In this document: positions 1-6,970 of the stretch, piece by piece
How positions within the stretch are numbered: position 1 is the first letter of the stretch
Layout: the number at the start of each line of letters is the position of its first letter
Origin: Ruminococcus sp.
GTDB taxonomy: Bacteria > Bacillota > Clostridia > Oscillospirales > Ruminococcaceae
DNA length: 42,818 nucleotides
Direction of reading: 5' to 3'
Assembly (NCBI GenBank): GCA_021200215.1
Contig: JAJQGV010000093.1
Coordinates: forward strand, 1-42,818
Made by a program: the position numbers and the translations under genes
The notes under the pieces: model-generated
Seen by the model: the letters and a program-made list of their open reading frames with translations, nothing else
Told to the model about the DNA's origin: nothing
The model's database searches: none

Positions 1-1
1 A

Positions 2-154
2 GATTATTCTCTTGACTTATGCATTGGAATAGTATATAATAAATACGATATATTTGAAATGGGGTCAACCGCAAAAACTCAGAAAACCTCTCGAAAAGAA
101 ATAGAGTTAGCTAAAAAGTATAGAGATGATTATCTATCAAGGTTTATGAGGTGA
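2..154 (+). CDS. RelE/HigB-type toxin, C-terminal fragment (cut by window edge)
   Basis: An open frame runs from the window edge to TGA at 152-154. Its C-terminal half contains GSTAKTQKTSRKEIELAKKY followed by RDDYLSRF. This matches the closing pattern of the phage Gp49-like HigB/RelE toxins, where a TKKTQKTP..EI..A..R..DY segment ends the mRNA-interferase fold. The N-terminus lies outside the window, so completeness cannot be judged. The stop codon overlaps the AGGTGA ribosome binding site of the next gene (start at 159), which is the usual toxin-first HigBA layout. The family is known to cleave mRNA at the ribosome; activity here is inferred. Most likely a HigB-like toxin; a truncated remnant is possible. 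Confidence 0.7.
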   Translation, partial: DYSLDLCIGIVYNKYDIFEMGSTAKTQKTSRKEIELAKKYRDDYLSRFMR

Positions 155-158
155 TACT

Positions 159-443
159 ATGGGAAAGAATTTTAGAGAAACTTTGAACGAACAACTTGCT
201 CTTGATGATGATTTCAAAAAAGAATATGACAGTCTAAATGCACAATATAATGTTATTAAATCCTTAATCTATGCTAGAAAGTCTAAAAATCTTACTCAAA
301 AAGGTTTATCTGAACTTACGGGAATTAATCAATCTGATATTAGCAAGATTGAACGTGGCAATGTAAGTCCAAATCTTAGAACGTTGCAACGTATTGCAAC
401 GGCTATGAACATGGATTTGAAGATTGATTTCGTGCAGAAGTAA
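159..443 (+). CDS. XRE-family HTH antitoxin (HigA-like)
   Basis: This 94-residue protein has a helix-turn-helix of the Cro/C1 type at about residues 36-88. Key segments are ARKSKNLTQKGLSELTG, then INQSDISKIERG and NLRTLQRIATAMNMDL, the standard XRE consensus. The N-terminal 30 residues are charged and could be the toxin-binding part. It starts 4 bases after the stop codon of the upstream toxin fragment, with AGGTGA overlapping that stop, so translation is probably coupled. Antitoxins of this type neutralise the toxin and repress their own promoter; that role is inferred from the pairing. A strong hairpin terminator follows directly. Confidence 0.85.
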   Translation: MGKNFRETLNEQLALDDDFKKEYDSLNAQYNVIKSLIYARKSKNLTQKGLSELTGINQSDISKIERGNVSPNLRTLQRIATAMNMDLKIDFVQK

Positions 444-489
444 CATAATCCACTCCACTTGTATAGGTGGGGTGGATTATGTCATTTTA
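444..489 (+). terminator. Intrinsic terminator after the toxin-antitoxin pair
   Basis: A 15-bp stem joins 444-458 (CATAATCCACTCCAC) to 467-481, with one G-U pair and an 8-base loop, followed by TCATTTTAT. It begins right at the antitoxin stop codon and separates the pair from the ridA promoter. Confidence 0.75.
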
Positions 490-493
490 TTAG

Positions 494-522
494 TTGACAA
501 ATTTGCAATAAGATGATATTAT
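494..522 (+). promoter_or_regulatory. Sigma-A type promoter for ridA-cls
   Basis: TTGACA at 494-499 and TATTAT at 517-522 are separated by 17 bases, upstream of the AAAGGAAG ribosome binding site of ridA. Confidence 0.75.
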
Positions 523-559
523 ATATTTATACAAAGAATTTTGAAAGGAAGTTTTTACT

Positions 560-934
560 ATGGAAAAAGTATATACTAAAAATGCCCCCGATGCTATTGG
601 CCCTTATTCACAAGCAATGAAATCCAATGGTTTGGTGTTTACTTCTGGACAGATTGCTATTAATCCAGCCACTGGCAACGTTGAAAGTGATACTATTGAG
701 GGTCAAACTGAACAGATTATGAAAAATTTAGGCGAAGTCCTAAAAGAGGCAGGAGCATCTTTCGATAGTGCTATCAAGACTGTATGTTTCCTTGCAGATA
801 TGAACGATTTCGCTAAGTTTAATGAAATCTATGGAAAGTATTTTACTTCTAAACCTGCTAGAAGTTGCGTAGCAGTAAAGACTCTACCTAAGAACGTTCT
901 TGCAGAAGTTGAAGTTATCGCTGAAATAATTTAA
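560..934 (+). CDS. ridA: RidA family 2-iminobutanoate/2-iminopropanoate deaminase
   Basis: The 124-residue protein is a full-length YjgF/YER057c/UK114 (RidA) member. The family hydrolyses reactive enamine/imine intermediates released by PLP enzymes such as threonine dehydratase, protecting other PLP enzymes. Diagnostic segments are NAPDAIGPYSQAMK near the N-terminus, VFTSGQIAINP, and the C-terminal ARSCVAVKTLPKNVLAEVE, which contains the conserved arginine that binds the substrate carboxylate. The ATG is preceded by GAAAGGAAG. It is the first gene behind its own promoter, and the cardiolipin synthase starts only 3 bases after its stop, so the two are probably cotranscribed although they share no obvious pathway. 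Confidence 0.95.
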   Translation: MEKVYTKNAPDAIGPYSQAMKSNGLVFTSGQIAINPATGNVESDTIEGQTEQIMKNLGEVLKEAGASFDSAIKTVCFLADMNDFAKFNEIYGKYFTSKPARSCVAVKTLPKNVLAEVEVIAEII

Positions 935-937
935 ACT

Positions 938-2521
938 ATGAAAAAACAGAAAGATTATTACTCAGAAGTGAATAAGAAGAAGAATACTAAAGCTAAAAGT
1001 TTGTTAAGTAAGATTTTCGGACAGAAAGCTTTAGTAATTCTTCTATTACTTTTGCAAGTGGCATTATATGTGGCAATTATAGGGGAGTATTATATGCCTC
1101 TATCTATGATATCTAGCGTATTTTCAATATTTTTGATAATCTTCATAGTCAACAGAAACTACAATCCAGCATTTAAAATAGCTTGGATATTGGTTATAGT
1201 TACCATACCTGTATTCGGTTGCTTAATATTTCTATTGAGCAGAGTACAGATTACTAGAAAGTTTTTTAATCACATTATAATAGAAAAGTTTGAGGAAACT
1301 AGACCGTTCTTAAAACAGTCTGATATAACCCTCGATGAACTTAAAAAAGACAGCAAGTATGCCTCTAACATTGCTACGTATGTTCATAAGTATGCAGGAT
1401 ATCCTATCCATATGGGTACTACTACTGAATACTTCTCTATAGGAGAACTATTCTTTGCCGATTTGAAACAAGAACTATCTAAGGCAGAACACTTTATATT
1501 TATGGAGTTCTTCATAGTGGACAGAGGCTCAATGTGGCGAGAGATTTTAGATATATTAATCGATAAGGTTAAACATGGAGTGGACGTTAGACTAATCTAC
1601 GATGGCATGGGAGCTCAGACTATACTTCCATTTAACTACGCTAAAAAGTTGAATAGGTTGGGTATTAAGTGTAGGATATTTAATCCGTTTGTGCCTATGC
1701 TATCTTCTATACAGAACAATCGTGACCATAGAAAGATTGTTGTAATAGACGGTCATACTGCCTATACTGGTGGCGTAAACATTGCAGATGAATATATTAA
1801 CCAAAAGGTTCGTTTTGGACATTGGAAAGATACTGCTATTAAACTTCATGGTGAAGCTGTGGTAAACTTTACTATGATGTTCTTTAATATGTGGAACTAC
1901 ACTAACAACTCTAATGAGGATAACTATAGCGACTATTTCCCACACAAATATCATGCCGAAAGTTTTACAGATGATGGCTATGTTATGCCCTATGGTGATA
2001 TTCCAATAGATGACGAACACGTAGGAAAGAATGTATATATCGATATTATCTCTAAAGCTAAAGACTATGTGTACATTATGACTCCATACTTAATATTAGA
2101 TAGCGAAACTCTTACTGCCATAGAAATAGCTGCTAAAAGTGGCGTTAAAATTAAGTTGATACTTCCAGGTATTCCAGATAAGTGGTATGTATACGTTATA
2201 GCACAATCTTTTTACAAGCAACTATTAGATATGGGAGTGGAAATATATGAGTATTCTAAAGGGTTCGTACACGCTAAGAGTTTCGTATCCGATGATATTG
2301 TTGCTACCGTTGGAACTATCAACTTGGACTTTAGAAGTCTGTACCTACACTTTGAAGATGCCGTCTTTATGTACAAAACTAAATCCGTTATGGACGTTAA
2401 GTTCGATTTTAAACAAACCCTTAAAGAGTGTACTAAGGTCGACTACGATTACATCTCTAAGATACCTTTTGGCAGAAAGCTTGCTGGTGTATTACTAAAA
2501 ATATTGAGTCCTATGCTATAA
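938..2521 (+). CDS. cls: Cardiolipin synthase (phospholipase D family)
   Basis: This 527-residue membrane protein joins two phosphatidylglycerol molecules into cardiolipin plus glycerol. The N-terminus has a basic stretch and about three hydrophobic helices (residues roughly 30-105), typical of Cls. Two HKD catalytic motifs are visible: HRKIVVID near residue 264 followed by TGGVNIADEY, and HAKSFVSDD near residue 445 followed by GTINLDFRSL. Length fits the family (about 480-530). The start at 938 lies 3 bases after ridA and lacks a clear ribosome binding site, so translation may depend on termination of ridA. A terminator follows the stop by a few bases. Confidence 0.95.
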   Translation: MKKQKDYYSEVNKKKNTKAKSLLSKIFGQKALVILLLLLQVALYVAIIGEYYMPLSMISSVFSIFLIIFIVNRNYNPAFKIAWILVIVTIPVFGCLIFLLSRVQITRKFFNHIIIEKFEETRPFLKQSDITLDELKKDSKYASNIATYVHKYAGYPIHMGTTTEYFSIGELFFADLKQELSKAEHFIFMEFFIVDRGSMWREILDILIDKVKHGVDVRLIYDGMGAQTILPFNYAKKLNRLGIKCRIFNPFVPMLSSIQNNRDHRKIVVIDGHTAYTGGVNIADEYINQKVRFGHWKDTAIKLHGEAVVNFTMMFFNMWNYTNNSNEDNYSDYFPHKYHAESFTDDGYVMPYGDIPIDDEHVGKNVYIDIISKAKDYVYIMTPYLILDSETLTAIEIAAKSGVKIKLILPGIPDKWYVYVIAQSFYKQLLDMGVEIYEYSKGFVHAKSFVSDDIVATVGTINLDFRSLYLHFEDAVFMYKTKSVMDVKFDFKQTLKECTKVDYDYISKIPFGRKLAGVLLKILSPML

Positions 2522-2525
2522 GTTC

Positions 2526-2560
2526 AGAGAGTGGTACGTTCTACTCTCTATATTTTTTTT
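2526..2560 (+). terminator. Intrinsic terminator after cls
   Basis: AGAGAGTGG at 2526-2534 pairs with CTACTCTCT at 2541-2549 (one G-U) around a 6-base loop, and eight T residues follow at 2553-2560. The loop, 3' arm and T-run are repeated word for word at 2601-2635. Confidence 0.75.
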
Positions 2561-2635
2561 AAGGCGTCTCTAAATGGGAACGTGGAGAGGCTTCTCCCGG
2601 AGTGGTACGTTCTACTCTCTATATTTTTTTTAAGG
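2530..2635 (+). repeat. Two 35-base perfect direct repeats in the mnmM leader
   Basis: Positions 2530-2564 and 2601-2635 are identical over 35 bases and are offset by 71. Each holds GGTACGTTCTACTCTCT plus a T8 run and AAGG. The second copy supplies the AAGGAG ribosome binding site of mnmM. Between them GGAGA (2584-2588) can pair with TCTCC (2593-2597), and GAACGT (2579-2584) with ACGTTC downstream. Confidence 0.85.
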
Positions 2636-2644
2636 AGCATTTTT

Positions 2645-3205
2645 ATGAAGAAATGGAACACTTTAAACGTATCGCATGAAGTTATTAGAACGTTTGTACG
2701 TAAGGGCGATATTTGTATAGATGCAACTGCTGGTCGTGGTTTCGATACCATCTTTCTAGCAGAATTGGTTGGAGATTGTGGAAAGGTCTATGCGTTTGAT
2801 ATCCAACAAGAAGCTATAGATAGTACTAACCTATTAGTGCAATCTAAAGGTATTGGTAACGTTACTACTATATTAGATTCTCATACCAATATGGATAGTT
2901 ATATCGATGGGGGAGTGTCTTGCATTACTTTCAACTTTGGGTGGTTACCTAAAGGAAATCATAAGATTTGTACTCGCCCAGATACTAGCATAATTGCTAT
3001 AGATAAGGGTCTTGAACTTCTAAAGGATAATGGAATTATGAGTCTATGCATCTATTACGGCAAGGATACTGGCTTTGCTGAACGTGATGCTATATTAGAA
3101 CATTTAACTACCATAGATAGCAATCGATATACCGCTATAGTTACTAACTTTTCTAATAGACCTAACTGTCCACCTATATTTGCATTGATAGTTAAAGGTG
3201 TATGA
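2645..3205 (+). CDS. mnmM: tRNA mnm5s2U methyltransferase MnmM (YtqB family)
   Basis: This 186-residue class I SAM-dependent methyltransferase matches the YtqB/MnmM family, which completes the mnm5s2U modification at the tRNA wobble position in Firmicutes. Motif I is DATAGRGFDTIFLAELVG near residues 24-41, followed by VYAFDIQQEAID. The family hallmark NFGWLPKGNHKICTRPDTSI (the canonical N-GYLPGGDK..T...TT block) lies near residue 100, and LCIYYGKDTGFAERDAI is further along. I start it at ATG 2645, because AAGGAG lies 8 bases upstream and family similarity begins there. A longer frame reaching to 2531 would read through the leader repeats. Confidence 0.85.
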   Translation: MKKWNTLNVSHEVIRTFVRKGDICIDATAGRGFDTIFLAELVGDCGKVYAFDIQQEAIDSTNLLVQSKGIGNVTTILDSHTNMDSYIDGGVSCITFNFGWLPKGNHKICTRPDTSIIAIDKGLELLKDNGIMSLCIYYGKDTGFAERDAILEHLTTIDSNRYTAIVTNFSNRPNCPPIFALIVKGV

Positions 3206-3231
3206 AAGAGTGCATTAAATTACTCTTATTT

Positions 3232-3263
3232 TAGTGTTGCATTTTTGTTGTATTGCAACACTA
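3232..3263 (+). terminator. Hairpin after mnmM, possible terminator
   Basis: TAGTGTTGCA (3232-3241) pairs perfectly with TGCAACACTA (3254-3263). There is no long T-run after it, so termination is uncertain. A weaker AGAGT/ACTCT hairpin lies just upstream. Confidence 0.4.
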
Positions 3264-3294
3264 TTAATAATTATGATTATTTTTTAGATAATGG

Positions 3295-3323
3295 TTGACA
3301 AACCTAATTTTTTATGGTATACT
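3295..3323 (+). promoter_or_regulatory. Promoter of the thiazole operon
   Basis: TTGACA (3295-3300), a 17-base spacer and TATACT (3318-3323) precede thiS by about 100 bases. Confidence 0.8.
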
Positions 3324-3339
3324 ATATATATAATATTTC

Positions 3340-3380
3340 ACGGATAGGGTACACCACTGCGGGTGTAGCCCTATTTCTGT
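3340..3380 (+). promoter_or_regulatory. Strong leader hairpin upstream of thiS
   Basis: The 5' leader folds into a long hairpin: ACGG/CTGT at the base, ATAGGG (3344-3349) with CCCTAT (3369-3374), and TACACC (3350-3355) with GGTGTA (3362-3367). It is closed by the six-base loop ACTGCG. It begins about 10 bases after the predicted transcript start. I cannot match it to a TPP riboswitch. There is no T-run after it, so it may be an RNA-binding or stability element. Confidence 0.5.
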
Positions 3381-3426
3381 CTATTTTAATGCTAATTTTA
3401 GTTAATTTTGAAAGGAGTATCTAAAC

Positions 3427-3621
3427 ATGATAGTAAATGGCGAAACCTTTAACTTAAAAGACTCTATAACCTTAAAAGACTTCTTAACGTTGCAAGGCTA
3501 TGATATTACTAAGGTTGCTGTGGAAAAGAATGGAGATATAGTTCCAAAGGCTACTTTCTCAGAGGTATTCCTCTACGATGAGGATACTATAGAAGTAGTT
3601 AGATTTGTAGGTGGTGGTTAG
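3427..3621 (+). CDS. thiS: Sulfur carrier protein ThiS
   Basis: The 64-residue beta-grasp protein carries sulfur as a C-terminal thiocarboxylate for thiazole formation. It has the ubiquitin-like layout: MIVNGETFNL, then TLKDFLTLQGYDITKVAVEKNGDIVP, EDTIEVVRFVGGG and stop. The terminal glycines are the adenylation and thiocarboxylation site. GAAAGGAG lies upstream with a good spacing. It is the first gene of the thiS-thiF-thiG-thiH-tenI operon. Its glycine codons (GGTGGTGGT) double as the ribosome binding site of thiF, whose ATG lies one base past the thiS stop codon. Confidence 0.95.
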   Translation: MIVNGETFNLKDSITLKDFLTLQGYDITKVAVEKNGDIVPKATFSEVFLYDEDTIEVVRFVGGG

Positions 3622-3622
3622 T

Positions 3623-4165
3623 ATGAAGATAGCTATCATGGGTTTAGGTGGATTAGGCTCTAATATTAGTATACTATTAGCTAAGAACAGAGTGCCATCG
3701 CTTACCATTGTAGATTTCGATATCGTTGAGCCTAGTAATCTAAACCGTCAACATTACTATGTGGATAGTTTGGGTATGTTTAAAACCGACGCTTTAAAGT
3801 TGCAACTATTAGAGATTAATCCTAGTATGGACGTTATTACCATTAGAGATAGAGTTACTGAAGATAATGTAATATCTTACTTTGGTGACTATGATATAAT
3901 CTGTGAGGCTTTCGATAATCCTATGTCTAAGGCTATGTTGATAAACTCTCTTTTAGAAAATCGTCCTAACGTTAAAATAGTATCTGGTAGTGGTATGGCA
4001 GGGTATGAATCTGCTAACTTGATTAAGGTACATCATAGGTTTAAAAATCTATACATCTGTGGCGATTTGCATAGCGAAGCTAAGGTTGGCAACGGTTTAA
4101 TGTCCCCTAGAGTTTCTATATGTGCAGGTTTACAAGCTCAAACAATATTAAATATTATAAATTGA
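3623..4165 (+). CDS. thiF: ThiS adenylyltransferase ThiF (short E1-like form)
   Basis: This 180-residue E1-like protein adenylates the ThiS C-terminus before sulfur transfer. The ATP-binding signature [19 protein letters not shown] opens the protein. It is followed by [20 protein letters not shown] with the conserved arginine, and [12 protein letters not shown]. It is much shorter than E. coli ThiF (about 250 residues), and I see no pair of CXXC zinc motifs. This fits the compact ThiF common in Clostridia. A GTG start at 3611 is possible in frame, but ATG 3623 is 7 bases after AGGTGG and gives the conventional N-terminus. ThiG follows after a short gap. Confidence 0.9.
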   Translation: MKIAIMGLGGLGSNISILLAKNRVPSLTIVDFDIVEPSNLNRQHYYVDSLGMFKTDALKLQLLEINPSMDVITIRDRVTEDNVISYFGDYDIICEAFDNPMSKAMLINSLLENRPNVKIVSGSGMAGYESANLIKVHHRFKNLYICGDLHSEAKVGNGLMSPRVSICAGLQAQTILNIIN

Positions 4166-4181
4166 AAGGATATGTTTTTAT

Positions 4182-4952
4182 ATGAATAATCAAGAAGATA
4201 GGTTGGTATTAGGAAGTCACGAGTTTAATTCAAGGTTTATCTTAGGTTCGGGAAAGTTCTCTTTGAATCTAATTAAGCAAGTAGTAGAAAATGCTGATGT
4301 AGATATAGTTACCTTGGCTCTAAGACGTGCTAACTCTAAAGATACTGAAAATATCTTAGACTATATTCCTAAGAACGTTACATTACTTCCAAATACTTCG
4401 GGTGCTAGAAATCACGAAGAGGCTATTAGAATAGCTAGACTATCTAGGGAACTAGGTTGTGGCGATATGGTTAAGATAGAGATTATGACCGATACTAAAT
4501 ATCTGTTACCTAACAACTACGAAACTATAAAAGCTACTGAGGTTCTTGCTAAAGAAGGCTTTACCGTTCTACCTTACATGATGCCAGACCTTAACGTTGC
4601 TAGAGATTTACAGAATGCTGGAGCATCTGCAGTAATGCCATTGGCATCACCTATTGGCAGTAATAGAGGTCTTTCTAACAAGGATATTATACAGATATTA
4701 ATTAACGAGATAGACTTACCTATAATAGTAGATGCTGGTATAGGTAAGCCCTCACAAGCGTGTGAGTGCATGGAGATGGGTGCTAGTGCCGTTATGTGCA
4801 ATACTGCAGTTGCTACTGCAGGAGATATCGGTAAGATGGCTAAGGCTTTTGCTTTGGCAATACAATCGGGTAGGTTAGCATATCTTTCGGGTACGGGTAG
4901 AGTACTTAATACTGCTGAAGCATCTAGTCCATTAACGGACTTCATTCGTTAA
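4182..4952 (+). CDS. thiG: Thiazole synthase ThiG
   Basis: ThiG (256 residues) condenses deoxyxylulose 5-phosphate, dehydroglycine and ThiS thiocarboxylate into the thiazole phosphate ring. The TIM-barrel protein shows the family's opening [45 protein letters not shown] and VKIEIM. It also has [34 protein letters not shown] and the phosphate-binding [31 protein letters not shown]. The lysine that forms the Schiff base with the sugar lies in the VKIEIM strand. The ATG follows AAAGGA by about 11 bases. Length is normal. It sits between thiF and thiH, the partner that provides dehydroglycine. Confidence 0.97.
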   Translation: MNNQEDRLVLGSHEFNSRFILGSGKFSLNLIKQVVENADVDIVTLALRRANSKDTENILDYIPKNVTLLPNTSGARNHEEAIRIARLSRELGCGDMVKIEIMTDTKYLLPNNYETIKATEVLAKEGFTVLPYMMPDLNVARDLQNAGASAVMPLASPIGSNRGLSNKDIIQILINEIDLPIIVDAGIGKPSQACECMEMGASAVMCNTAVATAGDIGKMAKAFALAIQSGRLAYLSGTGRVLNTAEASSPLTDFIR

Positions 4953-4965
4953 GGTGGTGGTTAGT

Positions 4966-6123
4966 ATGGCAAGAAAAGTATTTAATCACATGGAGTATCA
5001 AGAGGGCATGGACGTTATAGAGTCCGATATTATGGATAATATTCTTAATCTAACATCTAAGTATGACTACAACACATATACTAAAGATGATGTTCTAAAG
5101 GCTCTAAGCAAGGACATTCTTACCCTAGAAGATTTTGGAGCGTTACTATCGCCAGTAGCAACCAATATGCTAGAACTTATGGCACAGCGTTCTAAAAAGG
5201 AAACTGCTAAACATTTCGGAAATACTGTAACTATGTTTACTCCATTGTATATAGCTAACTACTGCGAAAATGAATGTGTATACTGTGGATTGAACTGTAA
5301 AAATAGAATCAAGAGGGGTATGCTATCGCTTGAACAGATTGATATTGAAATGAAAAACATCGCAGATACTGGCTTAAGAGATATCTTGCTTTTGACTGGT
5401 GAGTGTAGACATATGTCGGACGTTGAATACATCGGTGAGGCAGTAAAGATTGCTAAAAAGTACTTTACTTCCATAAGTATTGAAGTATATCCACTAAATA
5501 TAGATGAGTATAAATATCTTCAAGAGTGCGGTGCAGACTTTGTATGCGTTTATCAAGAAACTTATGACCCAATTAGGTATGAACAGGTTCATTTGAGTGG
5601 TTTTAAAAGGTGTTATCCATATAGAGTAAATGCTCATGAAAGAGCCTTGTTAGGTGGTATGCGTGGGGTATCTTTTGGAGCGTTATTAGGTCTTAGCGAC
5701 TTTAGAAAAGACGCTTTTTCTGCTGGAGTTCACGCTATGTTGATTCAAAAAAAATATCCTCATGCTGAGATATCTTTTTCATTCCCACGTTTAAGACCTT
5801 ACAAGAATAATGCCGAAAACAACTCTAATGATGTTCACGAAAAACAACTATTACAGATTATGTTGGCTTATAGAATCTTTATGCCATATGCGGGAATTAC
5901 AATATCTACACGTGAACGTGACGGCTTTAGAGATAATGTAATAGGTCTATGTGCTACTAAAATATCAGCAGGGGTTAAGGTTTCTGTAGGTGGTCATGGT
6001 GAGGAAGCTCAAGGTGATGAACAGTTTGAAATATCTGACCCACGTTCAGTAGATGAGGTTTATAACAGCGTATTGAATCATGGATTGCAACCAGTATTCA
6101 CCGACTACATTAGAACTAATTAA
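4966..6123 (+). CDS. thiH: 2-iminoacetate synthase ThiH (radical SAM)
   Basis: ThiH is a radical SAM enzyme that splits tyrosine into dehydroglycine (2-iminoacetate) and p-cresol for ThiG. The [4Fe-4S] motif CENECVYCGLNC (CX3CX2C, then the trailing cysteine) is near residue 100. It is followed by ILLLTGECRHMSDVEYI and the C-terminal BATS-type region ending ISAGVKVSVGGHGE. I use ATG 4966 (385 residues). The 17 bases before and including this ATG are identical to the end of thiS and start of thiF, and supply AGGTGG as the ribosome binding site. A GTG at 4954 in the same frame is less likely. Confidence 0.96.
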   Translation: MARKVFNHMEYQEGMDVIESDIMDNILNLTSKYDYNTYTKDDVLKALSKDILTLEDFGALLSPVATNMLELMAQRSKKETAKHFGNTVTMFTPLYIANYCENECVYCGLNCKNRIKRGMLSLEQIDIEMKNIADTGLRDILLLTGECRHMSDVEYIGEAVKIAKKYFTSISIEVYPLNIDEYKYLQECGADFVCVYQETYDPIRYEQVHLSGFKRCYPYRVNAHERALLGGMRGVSFGALLGLSDFRKDAFSAGVHAMLIQKKYPHAEISFSFPRLRPYKNNAENNSNDVHEKQLLQIMLAYRIFMPYAGITISTRERDGFRDNVIGLCATKISAGVKVSVGGHGEEAQGDEQFEISDPRSVDEVYNSVLNHGLQPVFTDYIRTN

Positions 6124-6134
6124 GGAAAGTGTCT

Positions 6135-6725
6135 ATGAAAATAGTATCTATAAGTAATAGAAAACTCTGTAAAGGGGATTTTCTATCTAAGTTAGAAGAT
6201 ATCTCTAACAGTGGTGTCGATAGCATATATTTAAGAGAAAAAGACCTACCTCAAGAGGAATATCTAAAATTGGCAGAAAAAGTTTTGAAAGTCTGTCATA
6301 ATTGTGATATCTACATAGTAAAATATATAGGTGTAGCAAAGATGTTAGGTTGTAGAAACGTTCATCTATCGTATCAAGATTTTATAGAGCATCAAGATGC
6401 TTTAAAGAACTTTAACAACGTAAGTGTATCGGTACACAGCTTAGATGAGGCTATACTATCCCAAACCTTAGGTGCTACTAGGTTGGTTACTGGGCATATA
6501 TTTCAAACGGATTGCAAGAAAGATATTCCACCTAGAGGTTTAGAGTATCTAAGAAGCATATGTAATGGCGTGAATATTCCAGTATATGCCATAGGTGGAA
6601 TGACTCCTAATAACGTATATACAGCTATAGAAAATGGTGCTACGGGTATATGTGTAATGTCATCTTTAATGCACACTAATAATGTTGATAATTTAGTTAA
6701 AAGTCTACAAAATAGCATTTTTTAA
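6135..6725 (+). CDS. tenI: Thiazole tautomerase TenI (ThiE/TenI family)
   Basis: This 196-residue TIM-barrel protein belongs to the ThiE/TenI family. I favour TenI, which aromatises the ThiG product, over thiamine-phosphate synthase. The loop reads TGHIFQTDCKKDIPPRG, like Bacillus TenI (GHVFETDCKKG), whose histidine is catalytic; ThiE has GP.F.T..K here instead. IYLREKD, SVHSLDEA and VYAIGGMTPNNVYTAIENGA also fit TenI. ATG 6135 follows AAGGAAAG; an upstream GTG at 6129 is in frame. It is the last gene of the thiazole operon, next to the enzymes whose product it would use. ThiE activity cannot be excluded from sequence alone. Confidence 0.8.
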   Translation: MKIVSISNRKLCKGDFLSKLEDISNSGVDSIYLREKDLPQEEYLKLAEKVLKVCHNCDIYIVKYIGVAKMLGCRNVHLSYQDFIEHQDALKNFNNVSVSVHSLDEAILSQTLGATRLVTGHIFQTDCKKDIPPRGLEYLRSICNGVNIPVYAIGGMTPNNVYTAIENGATGICVMSSLMHTNNVDNLVKSLQNSIF

Positions 6726-6787
6726 AGCAGTATTACCGTTATACTCACCAATTTTTAATTTTTTACTTAATTTTTTTAAAAATACTC

Positions 6788-6816
6788 TTGACAAATCTAC
6801 AAAGTGGTGATATAAT
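6788..6816 (+). promoter_or_regulatory. Promoter of glnN
   Basis: TTGACA (6788-6793), a 17-base spacer and a consensus TATAAT (6811-6816). It is followed by a leader of about 150 bases. Confidence 0.85.
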
Positions 6817-6887
6817 GTATATGTAATCAGTTAGTACTTACTATGTTTGGTACATAACTACACTACACATGGCTATTGAAACAATGA

Positions 6888-6950
6888 CGTTTCGATTATT
6901 AGGATTTTTAACGCAAGAAGAATCTCCTAAGGTCGGAACGCTTTTTTTAT
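6888..6950 (+). promoter_or_regulatory. Transcription attenuator in the glnN leader
   Basis: CGTTTCGA (6888-6895) pairs with TCGGAACG (6933-6940) and TTAGGA (6899-6904) with TCCTAA (6925-6930), followed at once by CTTTTTTT and then AAGGAGG of glnN. This is an intrinsic terminator placed between promoter and start codon. Upstream leader segments (6823-6887) contain ATGTA/TACAT and TATGT/ACATA pairing options, but I could not define the competing antiterminator. Confidence 0.65.
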
Positions 6951-6970
6951 TTTTAAGGAGGATTATTACT

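Noticed and set aside
2531..2644. N-terminal extension of mnmM
   Set aside because: It runs through the repeated leader and T-runs; AAGGAG and the family N-terminus support ATG 2645.
3324..3426. Possible TPP riboswitch upstream of thiS
   Set aside because: The leader lacks the CUGAGA and ACC-UGAU-type conserved segments and is dominated by one simple hairpin.
4574..4945. Open frame antisense to thiG
   Set aside because: It has no ribosome binding site or recognisable protein features and lies wholly inside a strong gene; the same holds for the other antisense frames.
6135..6725. Calling this gene thiE
   Set aside because: The GHIFQTDCKK loop fits TenI better than ThiE.
6869..6970. N-terminal extension of glnN by 34 codons
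   Set aside because: It would translate the promoter-proximal leader and attenuator; AAGGAGG and family similarity place the start at 6971.
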